From UBA995 sp035477115 (GTDB lineage: Bacteria > Bacillota > Sulfobacillia > UBA995), in NCBI GenBank assembly GCA_035477115.1, contig DATIKW010000030.1, positions 1 to 64,000 on the forward strand: DNA of 64,000 nt, in the 5' to 3' direction. This document shows positions 56,664 to 64,000 of the stretch, piece after piece. Each line of letters starts with the position of its first letter. Position 1 is the stretch's first letter. Position numbers and translations under genes: made by a program. The notes under the pieces were generated by a model. That model saw nothing but the letters and a program-made list of their open reading frames with translations, did not search any database and had not been told where the DNA came from.

Positions 56664-58657
56664 GCGCGGTCCTGAGTCGGGTTAACAGTCCGGCCGACTT
56701 GCGGGGGTTGACGCCGCAAGAACTGGAGGCGTTGGCCGCGGAGATCCGGGAGACGATAGTCGCGACCGTTGCCCGGAACGGTGGCCACCTCGCCCCCAAT
56801 CTCGGCGTGGTGGAACTCACCCTCGCGCTGCACCGGGTTTTCGATAGCCCTCGCGACCGCATCATCTTCGACGTCGGCCACCAGACTTACGTTCACAAGC
56901 TGGTCACCGGCCGGCGGGAGCAGTTCTGCACCCTGCGCACGTACGGTGGGCTGGCCGGCTTCCCCCGGTCCGCGGAGTCACCGCATGATGTGTTCGAGAC
57001 GGGCCACGCCAGCACTTCCATCTCCTCTGCTTTGGGCATCGCCAAGGCGAGGGACCTGAGGGGCGAAGACTACCGGGTGATCGCGGTGATCGGGGACGGA
57101 GCGCTCACGGGAGGTCTCGCCCTGGAGGCGCTCAATCATGCCGGACATGCCGGAACCCGCCTGCTGGTAGTGCTCAACGACAACGAGCTGTCCTACGGAC
57201 CTACCGTGGGAGGACTTGCCGCTCACCTCACGCGGGCACGCGCCCATCCGACCTATGCGCGAGTGAGAAAGCGCACGCTGGATTTCGTACGGCGCTTCCC
57301 GTCAGGGGAGAGCCTGGCCAAGCTGGCGGAACGACTCAAGGGCAGCGTGAAGTACCTCCTGGTCCCGGGCGTCCTGTTTGAGGAGTTGGGTTTCCGCTAC
57401 TTCGGCCCGATCGACGGTCACCATCTCCCCGGACTCGAGGACACGTTGCGACAGGTACGGGATATGGCAGGCCCGACCCTGCTGCATGTCGTCACCCGTA
57501 AGGGGAAGGGATATCGCCCCGCGGAGGCCAATCCCGATCGTTACCACGGCATCGGCCCCTTCGACCCAGCCACCGGCGAGCCGGCGAACCACGGGGAGGA
57601 TCCCACCTACACAGAAGTCTTCGGCCGGACGCTGCTGCGCCTGGCTCAGGTCGACCCGCGGATTGTGGCGGTGACGGCCGCCATGCGAGACAGCACCGGT
57701 CTGGGGCCGTTCGCGGCCGCGTTTCCCGAGCGATGCTTCGATGTGGGGATCGCCGAGGGCCATGCCGTCTGTTTCGCCGCAGGGCTGGCGACACGCGGCA
57801 TGCGGCCGGTGGTCGCCGTCTACTCGAGCTTCATGCAGCGGGCGTACGATCAGATCTTGCACGATGTGGGGCTGCAGGGACTCCCCGTAGTACTGGTTAT
57901 GGACCGGGGAGGCATTGTCGGCGAGGATGGACCCACCCATCATGGGATATACGACTTCGGCTTCCTCCGCGGCGTCCCCGGGCTCGCGATCATGGCGCCC
58001 CGCGACGGCAATGACCTGCAACATATGTTGTACAGCGCCTTGCGGCAGCCGGGGCCTTGCGCGATTCGTTTCCCCCGGGGCAGGGTGGGCCGGGCCGGGC
58101 TGGACCGGGAACTCCGGGAGGTCCCGCCGGGAAAGGCGGACTGGGTGCGCCGCGGTACTTCCGGACCGGGAATCTTGGCCGTCGGCAACATGGTACAGCC
58201 GGCGGTGGAAGCGGCGCGGCTCCTCGAGCGAGAGGGGCTGGATCCCTCGGTGCTGGACGCTCGGTTCGTGAAACCCCTGGATGGGGCGGCTATCGAGGCA
58301 CTGGCCCTGAGACACGGGAGCATCCTCACCGTAGAGGAACACGTCCTGGCGGGCGGGTTCGGCAGCGCGGTGAACGAGTACCTGGTGAATGCGGGGATGT
58401 CCCGGCGGGTCAGCATGCAGTGCCTGGCCCTGCCGGATCGACCGCTACCTCACGGACCTGCCGACCGGCTCCGGCAAGACGCGGGACTGACTCCCGAAGG
58501 GATTGCCGCCGCCTGTCGGTGCCTCGAGGCTGCCACTGCTCTTGTAGGGGCGGGTTCCGAACCCGCCCCTACCTCGAAAGTACGGTCCCCCGTTGCCAGG
58601 GCCGGCGAGGCCGCGGTCCTGGGCTCGGGCATGTCGAGCGGGCGCTCGCCGGAGTGA
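56660..58657 (+). CDS. dxs: 1-deoxy-D-xylulose-5-phosphate synthase
   Basis: Dxs (665 residues) condenses pyruvate and glyceraldehyde 3-phosphate with thiamine diphosphate to start the MEP isoprenoid route. Landmarks are NGGHLAPNLGVVELTLALHRVF, FDVGHQTYVHKL, the ThDP motif GDGALTGGLALEALNHAG ... NDNELS, DGHHLPGLEDTL and the C-terminal RFVKPLDG. The final 35 or so residues, starting VGAGSEPAPT, come from palindrome copy 7 and are not expected in the family. TTG 56660 overlaps the oapA stop. Confidence 0.94.
   Translation: MSAVLSRVNSPADLRGLTPQELEALAAEIRETIVATVARNGGHLAPNLGVVELTLALHRVFDSPRDRIIFDVGHQTYVHKLVTGRREQFCTLRTYGGLAGFPRSAESPHDVFETGHASTSISSALGIAKARDLRGEDYRVIAVIGDGALTGGLALEALNHAGHAGTRLLVVLNDNELSYGPTVGGLAAHLTRARAHPTYARVRKRTLDFVRRFPSGESLAKLAERLKGSVKYLLVPGVLFEELGFRYFGPIDGHHLPGLEDTLRQVRDMAGPTLLHVVTRKGKGYRPAEANPDRYHGIGPFDPATGEPANHGEDPTYTEVFGRTLLRLAQVDPRIVAVTAAMRDSTGLGPFAAAFPERCFDVGIAEGHAVCFAAGLATRGMRPVVAVYSSFMQRAYDQILHDVGLQGLPVVLVMDRGGIVGEDGPTHHGIYDFGFLRGVPGLAIMAPRDGNDLQHMLYSALRQPGPCAIRFPRGRVGRAGLDRELREVPPGKADWVRRGTSGPGILAVGNMVQPAVEAARLLEREGLDPSVLDARFVKPLDGAAIEALALRHGSILTVEEHVLAGGFGSAVNEYLVNAGMSRRVSMQCLALPDRPLPHGPADRLRQDAGLTPEGIAAACRCLEAATALVGAGSEPAPTSKVRSPVARAGEAAVLGSGMSSGRSPE
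58544..58572 (+). repeat. Dispersed palindromic repeat, copy 7, inside dxs
   Basis: A perfect-arm 29-bp copy (GTAGGGGCGGGTTC, centre C, GAACCCGCCCCTAC) lies near the 3' end of dxs. It is read in frame as VGAGSEPAPT, the same peptide as in CoaBC and CoaX, followed by about 25 further codons before the stop. Confidence 0.95.
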
Positions 58658-58686
58658 ATTCCTCAGTTGATGGGAGGTCGGAGCCC

Positions 58687-59595
58687 ATGCGTGTGGGCGG
58701 CGTGTTCCCTCCGCTGGCCACCCCTTTTGAGGGGGGAGAGGTGGCTCACGAGCGTTTTCGGGAGAACCTGGCTGCTTACAACCGGTTGCCCCTGGGCGGC
58801 TACGTGGCACTCGGTTCAAACGGCGAGTTCCCGCTCTTGTGTTTCGACGAGAAAGTAGCTGTTTGCCGTACGGTGGTAGAGGGGGGTGCGGGGCGGCCGG
58901 TACTGGCGGGTACGGGCTGTGAGTCCACCCGGGAGACGATCGAACTCACCCTGGCTGTCGCCCGAACCGGCGTGTGCGGTGCGCTGGTGCTCCATCCATC
59001 GTACTACAAGGGCTCGCTGGACGAACGGGCCCTCGGCTGCTTCTACCGCGATGTGGCTGAGGCATCGCCCGTGCCCGTCTACCTGTACAACGTGCCCCAG
59101 TACACCGGTATGAACCTGCGGCCTTCCCTGGTAGCCGATCTGGCGTGCCACCCCAATATTGCCGGGATCAAGGATAGCTCGGGCAACATCACCCAGCTCG
59201 CGGAGATGATCCACTTGACCCGGGATATGGAGGGCTTCGCCGTCTTCGCCGGCTCGGGCGGGTTCTTTCTGGCCGCCCTCGCGCTCGGGGCAGCGGGCGG
59301 GATCATGGCAGTGGCCAACGTTGCTCCCCGGCATTGCTGCGACATCCTCGACGCCTTCGAGGATGGACGGTGGGACGACGCTCGCCTGCTGCAGGGCGCG
59401 CTGATCCCGCTGAACAACGCGGTGACTGCGCGCTGGGGAGTGCCGGGCCTGAAAGCGGCCATGGATCTCGCAGGCTACTATGGAGGCTCGCCACGGGCCC
59501 CCCTTCAGCCGCTCGACCCGGCGTGTCGGGGGGAAATGCGGTCTCTCCTGCGCGACTTGCACCTTACGCCCGGGGAGGATACGCGGCGGGGCTAG
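58687..59595 (+). CDS. Dihydrodipicolinate synthase/N-acetylneuraminate lyase family protein
   Basis: A class I aldolase of 302 residues with the DapA fold. The Schiff-base lysine is Lys162 in AGIKDSSGN and the catalytic tyrosine Tyr134 in YLYNVPQYT; GSNGEFPLL corresponds to the GTTGE substrate loop, with a Ser-Asn change. The variation in that loop argues against a true dihydrodipicolinate synthase and towards 2-oxo acid aldolases such as 4-hydroxy-2-oxoglutarate aldolase. ATG 58687 follows GGGAGGTCGGAG. It occupies the slot between dxs and nadK where tlyA is usual. Confidence 0.8.
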   Translation: MRVGGVFPPLATPFEGGEVAHERFRENLAAYNRLPLGGYVALGSNGEFPLLCFDEKVAVCRTVVEGGAGRPVLAGTGCESTRETIELTLAVARTGVCGALVLHPSYYKGSLDERALGCFYRDVAEASPVPVYLYNVPQYTGMNLRPSLVADLACHPNIAGIKDSSGNITQLAEMIHLTRDMEGFAVFAGSGGFFLAALALGAAGGIMAVANVAPRHCCDILDAFEDGRWDDARLLQGALIPLNNAVTARWGVPGLKAAMDLAGYYGGSPRAPLQPLDPACRGEMRSLLRDLHLTPGEDTRRG

Positions 59596-59636
59596 GCGAA
59601 TACGGGCAATTGCTCGAAAGGGCGGTGTATCCTCCC

Positions 59637-60542
59637 GTGAACACGGCGGGCACTGACCCGTACAAGCGGTCGGGCCGCGGAGTGGCGCTCCATGCCAATC
59701 TCGATAAGGCCGACGCCGTAGCGATCGCCCGCCGGTTGGTGGCGTGGCTGGAGGACCGGGGAACGTGCGTCCGCCTCACCCCGGAGACGGCGGGGGCCGT
59801 GGGACGTGCCGACCTGAGGGTTTCCCTCCCTGACGGCACTGACGGGCTCGACTTCCTGATCGTCCTTGGCGGCGACGGTTCCTTGCTCGGGGCAGCGCGC
59901 CTGGTAGCCGCCCGGGGCCTGCCCCTTTTGGGCGTGAACCTCGGGCGACTTGGTTTCCTTACCGAGGTAGAGGGACCGGACCTGTTCTCCGCCCTCCCCC
60001 TCTTCCTGAGAGGGGAGGGAGAGATTGAGGAGCGGGCCATGCTTCGGGTTCAGGTCCGGCGGGCCGGGATGGCGGTATGGGAGAGACTCGCGTTGAACGA
60101 AGCGGTGGTCAGCAAAGGGCCATTCGCTCGGACGGTAGGAGTGCAAGTACGAGCAGGAGGTCAACCGGTGGCAGCGTATGGGGGGGACGGGGTGATCGTG
60201 GCCACGCCGACCGGTTCGACCGCTTACAGCTTGTCGGCCGGGGGCCCGATCGTCCATCCCGGGGTCGACGCCTTGCTGATCACCCCCATCTGCGCTCACA
60301 CTTTGTATGCCCGGACGCTGGCGGTCCCTTCTTCGGAACCCATAACCGTTCGCCTCGCCGGCGACGCGACGGGGACCGTCCTCACGATCGACGGCCATGA
60401 AGGCGTCCCCCTCGAACGCGATGACGAGGTGGCGGCCACGCTGGCCGCCGAACGGGTCAGGCTTCTCCGCAGGCCGGGATGGAGCTTCTACCGGGTGCTG
60501 AGCGCGAAGCTGCCCGAGGGAGGCTTGCGCGATGGCGGCTAG
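59637..60542 (+). CDS. nadK: NAD kinase
   Basis: NAD kinase phosphorylates NAD to NADP. The GGDG motif is at residues 78-81 (IVLGGDGSLL). GVNLGRLGFLTEVE, LNEAVVSKGPFA, GDGVIVATPTGSTAYSLSAGGPIVHPG and the C-terminal TIDGHEGVPL are all conserved. The start is uncertain (GTG 59637 chosen; GTG 59625 and TTG 59610 are possible) because AAAGGGCGG lies rather far upstream; the frame is open much further left inside the preceding gene. Confidence 0.92.
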   Translation: MNTAGTDPYKRSGRGVALHANLDKADAVAIARRLVAWLEDRGTCVRLTPETAGAVGRADLRVSLPDGTDGLDFLIVLGGDGSLLGAARLVAARGLPLLGVNLGRLGFLTEVEGPDLFSALPLFLRGEGEIEERAMLRVQVRRAGMAVWERLALNEAVVSKGPFARTVGVQVRAGGQPVAAYGGDGVIVATPTGSTAYSLSAGGPIVHPGVDALLITPICAHTLYARTLAVPSSEPITVRLAGDATGTVLTIDGHEGVPLERDDEVAATLAAERVRLLRRPGWSFYRVLSAKLPEGGLRDGG

Positions 60543-60562
60543 CGTGGATAGGGAGGCTTGAC

Positions 60563-61015
60563 GTGAAGCCAAGGCGGCACATGAGAATCCTCGAGTTGAT
60601 CCGTGAACGGCCCATCAGCACCCAGGACCAGTTAACCGGCATCCTGTGTTCGGAGGGCATTGCTGTGACCCAGGCGACGATATCGAGGGACATCCGCGAC
60701 TTGCGGCTGGTCAAGGTGCCCGGAGACGACGGGCACTACCGGTACGCCCTCCCCGATGATCCTTCGGGCAACGGCCGCGTCGAGCGCCTCCGCCGGCACC
60801 TGCACGACCTGCTGGTGGGAGTCGACTTCGCCGAGAACATAATCGTGCTCCGAACCCTCCCGGGCACGGCCAACACGGTGGCAGTCGGCATTGACCGGCT
60901 TGGATGGCCGGAAGTCCTTGGTACGATCGCCGGCGACGACACCATCCTGGTGGTGGTGCGGTCACGGGAACTGACCCAGGAGATCGCTCACCGGCTCCGC
61001 GAGTTCGGATACTGA
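60563..61015 (+). CDS. argR: Arginine repressor
   Basis: ArgR (150 residues) controls arginine synthesis and breakdown. The N-terminal winged helix contains RRHMRILELIRERPISTQDQLTGILCSEGIAVTQATISRDIRDLRLVKV; the C-terminal arginine-binding trimerisation domain contains LRTLPGTANTVAVGIDRLGWPEVLGTIAGDDTILVV with the GDD motif. GTG 60563 follows GGGAGG. It precedes recN, as in many Firmicutes. Confidence 0.95.
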   Translation: MKPRRHMRILELIRERPISTQDQLTGILCSEGIAVTQATISRDIRDLRLVKVPGDDGHYRYALPDDPSGNGRVERLRRHLHDLLVGVDFAENIIVLRTLPGTANTVAVGIDRLGWPEVLGTIAGDDTILVVVRSRELTQEIAHRLREFGY

Positions 61016-61017
61016 CG

Positions 61018-62823
61018 ATGCTCCGCCGGCTGGCCATCAACAACTTCGCCATCATCGAGCGGGTGGAGATTGACGTCGAACCCGGCTTCAACGTGCTGAC
61101 CGGCGAGACGGGGGCCGGCAAGTCCATCCTCATCGATGCCGTGGAGGTTGCGCTGGGCGGCCGGGCCTCCTCCGATTATGTCCGTTCGGGCTCGGAGCAG
61201 GCGGCGGTCGAGGCCACCTTCGATCTCCTCGCGATCCCGGCGGCGTCACAATGCCTTGACGCGATGGGGGCCGTCAGCCGAGTCGATCAGTTGCTGACCT
61301 TGAGCCGCGAGATAACCGCGGCCGGACGCAGCACCGGGCGGATCAACGGGCGGGTGGCCAGCGCGGGGTCGATCCGGGAAGTGACGCAGCACGTAGTGGA
61401 CCTCCACGGCCAGCACGAGCACCAGTCGCTGCTCCGGCAAGAGCGTCACCTGGACTTCTTGGACAGCTTCGGCGGCGGGCCCGTCCAGACCCAGCGCCGG
61501 CGGGTGCAGGCCGCGCACGCCCACCTCCAGCGCATCAAGGCGGAGATGGAGGCGCTGGCCGGCGACGCCGGGCAGCGGGAAAGGCAAGTGGATCTGCTGC
61601 GTTTCCAGGTGGAGGAGATCGATCGTGCCGCCCTTCGCCCAGGGGAAGAGGCGGCGATCGAGGAAGAGCGCCGAATCTTGGGGAGCATTGAGCGCCTGCG
61701 GGGCTTGCTGGGCGAGGCGTACTCCTGTATGACCGAGCCTGGAGAAGGTCCGTCGCTGGGCGAACTGGCCGGTCAGGTCGCGGCGGCGGTCGGCGAGGCG
61801 GCCAGGATCGATCCGGGGCTCGAGCAACTCAACCGGGCCCTGGTCGACGTGAGTTACCAGATTCAAGATTCAACTCGCGACCTGCGGCAGTATCTCGAAC
61901 GACTCCAACCCGACCCGGCCCGACTCGAGGAACTGGAGCGGCGACTGGACCTCCTGGCGAATCTGAGGCGTAAGTATGGCCCTACTACCGAGGACGTCCT
62001 GGCGTTTCGCGAGCGAGCCTCCCGGGAACTCGACCGCATCGTGGCCGGCGAATCAACCGTTCGGCGGTTGCAGGGCGAGCGGGAGCAGATCTGCGGGGAA
62101 CTGGGCGACCTCGCCGGGTCGTTGTCGAGCCTGCGGGTCGGGGTTTCGCGGGACCTGGAGCGGCGCATGGAAGAGCAGCTCCGGGACCTGGCGATGGATG
62201 CCGTGGTCTTCCGAGTGAGCATTGAACAGGAGGAGGATGCGGCGGGAGTGCCGGTAGGAGGCACCCGCTTGGCTTACTCCGCGCGGGGAGTCGACCGGGT
62301 GGAGTTCCTCATCTCCCCTAACCCGGGAGAGCCGGCCCGGCCCCTGGCCCGCATCGCCTCGGGAGGCGAGTTGTCGCGAATCATGTTGGCATTGAAAGCC
62401 CTGGTCGCCGAGGCGGACGCCGTGCCCACCGTGATTTTCGATGAGATCGACGTGGGTGTCGGCGGTTCCGCCGCCCTGGCGGTCGGCCGCAAACTTGCGC
62501 TCGTAGCGGCCAGTCGCCAGGTAATGTGCGTGACCCATCTCGCACCTATCGCCTGCTTCGCGGACACGCACCTCCGTATCTTCAAAGAAGTGCGGGAAGG
62601 ACGCACCGTCACCCTGGTCGAGCGGTTGGACGCCGGTGGACGGGTGGACGAAATCGCACGCATGCTGGCCGGAACTCAGCAATCCCCGATCACGAGGCGC
62701 CACGCCGAGGCGATGCTGGCGGATGCCGCAGGCTGGCGCGCTATCGCGCGTGGAGGTAAGTCCGAGTTAGGGCCAGATACTCCTCCACTCCTTGCTCCAG
62801 CGCCTGGCAGACGGCCGGACTGA
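61018..62823 (+). CDS. recN: DNA repair protein RecN
   Basis: RecN is an SMC-like ATPase acting in double-strand break repair. Of 601 residues, Walker A is GETGAGKS (29-36); a long coiled coil spans about 155-370; the signature is ASGGELSRIMLALK and Walker B VIFDEIDVGVGG, followed by MCVTHLAPIACFAD. ATG 61018 is three bases after argR. The last 83 bases overlap the 3' end of the convergent gene on the minus strand. Confidence 0.95.
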   Translation: MLRRLAINNFAIIERVEIDVEPGFNVLTGETGAGKSILIDAVEVALGGRASSDYVRSGSEQAAVEATFDLLAIPAASQCLDAMGAVSRVDQLLTLSREITAAGRSTGRINGRVASAGSIREVTQHVVDLHGQHEHQSLLRQERHLDFLDSFGGGPVQTQRRRVQAAHAHLQRIKAEMEALAGDAGQRERQVDLLRFQVEEIDRAALRPGEEAAIEEERRILGSIERLRGLLGEAYSCMTEPGEGPSLGELAGQVAAAVGEAARIDPGLEQLNRALVDVSYQIQDSTRDLRQYLERLQPDPARLEELERRLDLLANLRRKYGPTTEDVLAFRERASRELDRIVAGESTVRRLQGEREQICGELGDLAGSLSSLRVGVSRDLERRMEEQLRDLAMDAVVFRVSIEQEEDAAGVPVGGTRLAYSARGVDRVEFLISPNPGEPARPLARIASGGELSRIMLALKALVAEADAVPTVIFDEIDVGVGGSAALAVGRKLALVAASRQVMCVTHLAPIACFADTHLRIFKEVREGRTVTLVERLDAGGRVDEIARMLAGTQQSPITRRHAEAMLADAAGWRAIARGGKSELGPDTPPLLAPAPGRRPD

Positions 62824-63250
62824 GTTCCTTCTTGATGGCAGCCGGGCTGCCGGCGACGAGGTGCCGGTCGGGCACGATCATGGACTCGGCGACCACCGAA
62901 CCTGCTGCGACGACCGATTGCTCGCCGACGACCGCGCCTTCGAGGACCACTGCACCCATTCCCACCAGCGATCCCCGTTTAACCGTGCAGCCGTGCAAGA
63001 TTGCGGCGTGACCGATTGTTGCCCGCTCGCCGATGGCGACGTCCTTCCCGGGTTGCGAGTGGACCACGCAGTTATCTTGAACGTTGGCGGCTCGTCCCAC
63101 CCGTATGGCTCCCATGTCGCCACGGAGGATGGCCCCATACCACACGCTCGCGCCTTCCTCGATGAGGACGTCGCCTATGAGGACGGCGGTCGGCGCAATG
63201 AAGGCAGTGGGATGGACCTGAGGTTCCTTGCCTCGGAATGAATCGAGCAC
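62741..63250 (-). CDS. Gamma carbonic anhydrase family protein (left-handed beta helix)
   Basis: The protein has 169 residues of hexapeptide repeats (IGDVLIEEGASVWYGAILRGDMGAIRVG ...). The three metal-binding His of the family are present: NCVVHSQ, then IGHAAILHGC. RGDMGAIRVG and QDNCVVH are typical of the YrdA/CcmM-like group, which may or may not have carbonic anhydrase activity. GTG at 63250 follows GGGAGGTAG on the minus strand. Its 3' end lies inside recN, so both C-termini are coded in the same 83 bp. Confidence 0.88.
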   Translation of the reverse strand: MLDSFRGKEPQVHPTAFIAPTAVLIGDVLIEEGASVWYGAILRGDMGAIRVGRAANVQDNCVVHSQPGKDVAIGERATIGHAAILHGCTVKRGSLVGMGAVVLEGAVVGEQSVVAAGSVVAESMIVPDRHLVAGSPAAIKKELSPAVCQALEQGVEEYLALTRTYLHAR

Positions 63251-63318
63251 GACCTGCTACCTCCCCGCGATTTGCATGTCGGCAGTTTCGCGCTAACTGG
63301 GTCGCGCTCCTGCTCATA

Positions 63319-63354
63319 CCAGATCGACCTCGACCCGTTTGGAGGTCGTTCTGG
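63319..63354. repeat. Inverted repeat in the spoIVB upstream region
   Basis: CCAGATCGACCTC (63319-63331) and GAGGTCGTTCTGG (63342-63354) form a 13-bp stem with one mismatch and a 10-base loop. It lies between the divergent gamma-carbonic-anhydrase-like and spoIVB genes. No T-run follows in either direction, so an operator is as likely as a terminator. I found no convincing sigma-F or sigma-G promoter in the 185-base gap. Confidence 0.45.
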
Positions 63355-63435
63355 CATAAAGGCCGGTCGACCAGGACACGATAACGCCGCTGTACCTGCG
63401 GTTTTTAGTGCACTTCCCATGCGGGGGGTCGGTCA

Positions 63436-64000
63436 ATGACCGGGGCGGGATCGTATAGCCGGCGGCGCGGCGACATCGGCGTCCTGTTGTGTGTCCTCCT
63501 GCTCAGTCTCTTCCTGAGTGCGGGATGGAGGACCTTCGCGGCCTTCCCTCGACACCTGCGGGTGTTCGAAGGAGAGGTCGAGGAGGTCCTTTTCGGCCTG
63601 CCGCTGCGGCTCCACGTGCTGGTGGACCGCCCCGGGGTCAAGGTCAACGGGGTGATGGCGGGCCTGAGCCTGGGCGCGATCGACGGCCGGCAGGGTTTTC
63701 GGTTGGCAGCCGCCCGGGCGGGCAGCTATCGCCTTCGCTTCTCTCTGCTGGGGCTCCTGCCGGTCCGGGAGATGGTGCTGGAAGTCATACCCGGACTCGA
63801 AGTCATCCCGGGAGGCCAGTCCATCGGGATCTTGTTGCGCCCATCGGGGGTCTTGGTCCTGGGTCATCGGCCGCTGGAGACGCCCGGCGGTCGGCGGGCG
63901 GAGCCTGGGCGCGATGCGGGGATAGTGCCCGGCGACCTCATCGTGGGCATGAACGGCCGTCCCGTCGCTTGTGAGCAAGACTTGCTGAACAGGGTGGATG
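63436..64000 (+). CDS. spoIVB: SpoIVB peptidase, N-terminal part (runs off window)
   Basis: SpoIVB is the forespore-secreted serine peptidase that triggers pro-sigma-K processing. The visible 188 residues contain an N-terminal membrane anchor (GVLLCVLLLSLFLSAGW), a linker domain ending in VIPGGQSIGILLRPSGVLVLG, a strong SpoIVB signature, and the beginning of a PDZ domain (DAGIVPGDLIVGMNGRPVACEQDLL). The Ser-protease domain lies beyond the window. ATG 63436 follows GCGGGGGGTC. The recN-spoIVB order is standard in spore-formers. Confidence 0.93.
   Translation, partial: MTGAGSYSRRRGDIGVLLCVLLLSLFLSAGWRTFAAFPRHLRVFEGEVEEVLFGLPLRLHVLVDRPGVKVNGVMAGLSLGAIDGRQGFRLAAARAGSYRLRFSLLGLLPVREMVLEVIPGLEVIPGGQSIGILLRPSGVLVLGHRPLETPGGRRAEPGRDAGIVPGDLIVGMNGRPVACEQDLLNRVD

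Noticed and set aside
3695..58572. CRISPR array from the repeated palindromes
   Set aside because: Copies are kilobases apart, palindromic throughout, without regular spacers or cas genes.

Overview
The window comes from a high-GC, endospore-forming Firmicute, most likely an anaerobic member of the Clostridia sensu lato. The evidence is a complete spoIIIAA-AH operon, spoIVB after recN, a two-gene glycine decarboxylase, an OLE RNA/OapA locus, electron-bifurcating NfnAB, and frequent GTG/TTG starts with strong GGAGG-type ribosome binding sites. Genes are densely packed, mostly on the + strand, with many GTGA/ATGA stop-start overlaps.

Layout. 0-0.5 kb: the end of an unrecognised minus-strand gene and a degraded transposase start. 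0.6-3.6 kb: a small Flp pilin/TadE/TadG-like set and a membrane GAF-GGDEF diguanylate cyclase. 3.7-12.5 kb: a glycine cleavage operon under a tandem glycine riboswitch (gcvT, gcvH, gcvPA, gcvPB), then two radical-SAM proteins resembling the LipS1/LipS2 lipoyl synthase, one fused to a LipM-like octanoyltransferase, then lpdA. The operon therefore encodes both the enzyme and its apparent lipoyl assembly. 12.6-14.8 kb: aminopeptidase P, EF-P and a CD1247-type protein.

14.7-42.4 kb interrupts the usual efp-spoIIIA neighbourhood. It holds an FAD oxidoreductase; coaBC facing an ECF-S/coaX operon; a P1 peptidase; and a catabolic gene set. That set has a 2-hydroxyacid dehydrogenase, a DddP-like M24 protein, two zinc dehydrogenases, an HMGL-type lyase/synthase, a FadR-type GntR regulator, XdhC, a MoeA-like protein, ModAB, a MocA-like transferase, a four-gene molybdenum hydroxylase with split large subunit, a branched-chain-type ABC transporter and an alanine/glycine:Na+ symporter. 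A shared 17-base palindromic site lies upstream of its two halves and suggests one regulon of unknown substrate.

42.5-64 kb is the classical sporulation/housekeeping block: spoIIIAA-AH, Asp23/AmaP/DUF2273, nusB, nfnAB, folD, xseAB, ispA, a PAP2-like protein, OLE RNA, oapA, dxs, a DapA-family protein, nadK, argR, recN, a convergent gamma-carbonic-anhydrase-like gene, and the start of spoIVB, which runs off the window.

A 29-30 bp palindrome (half-site GTAGGGGCGGGTTC) occurs seven times. Three copies are read through as the same C-terminal peptide, VGAGSEPAPT, in CoaBC, CoaX and Dxs. All identifications are from reading the sequence; no database search was run.
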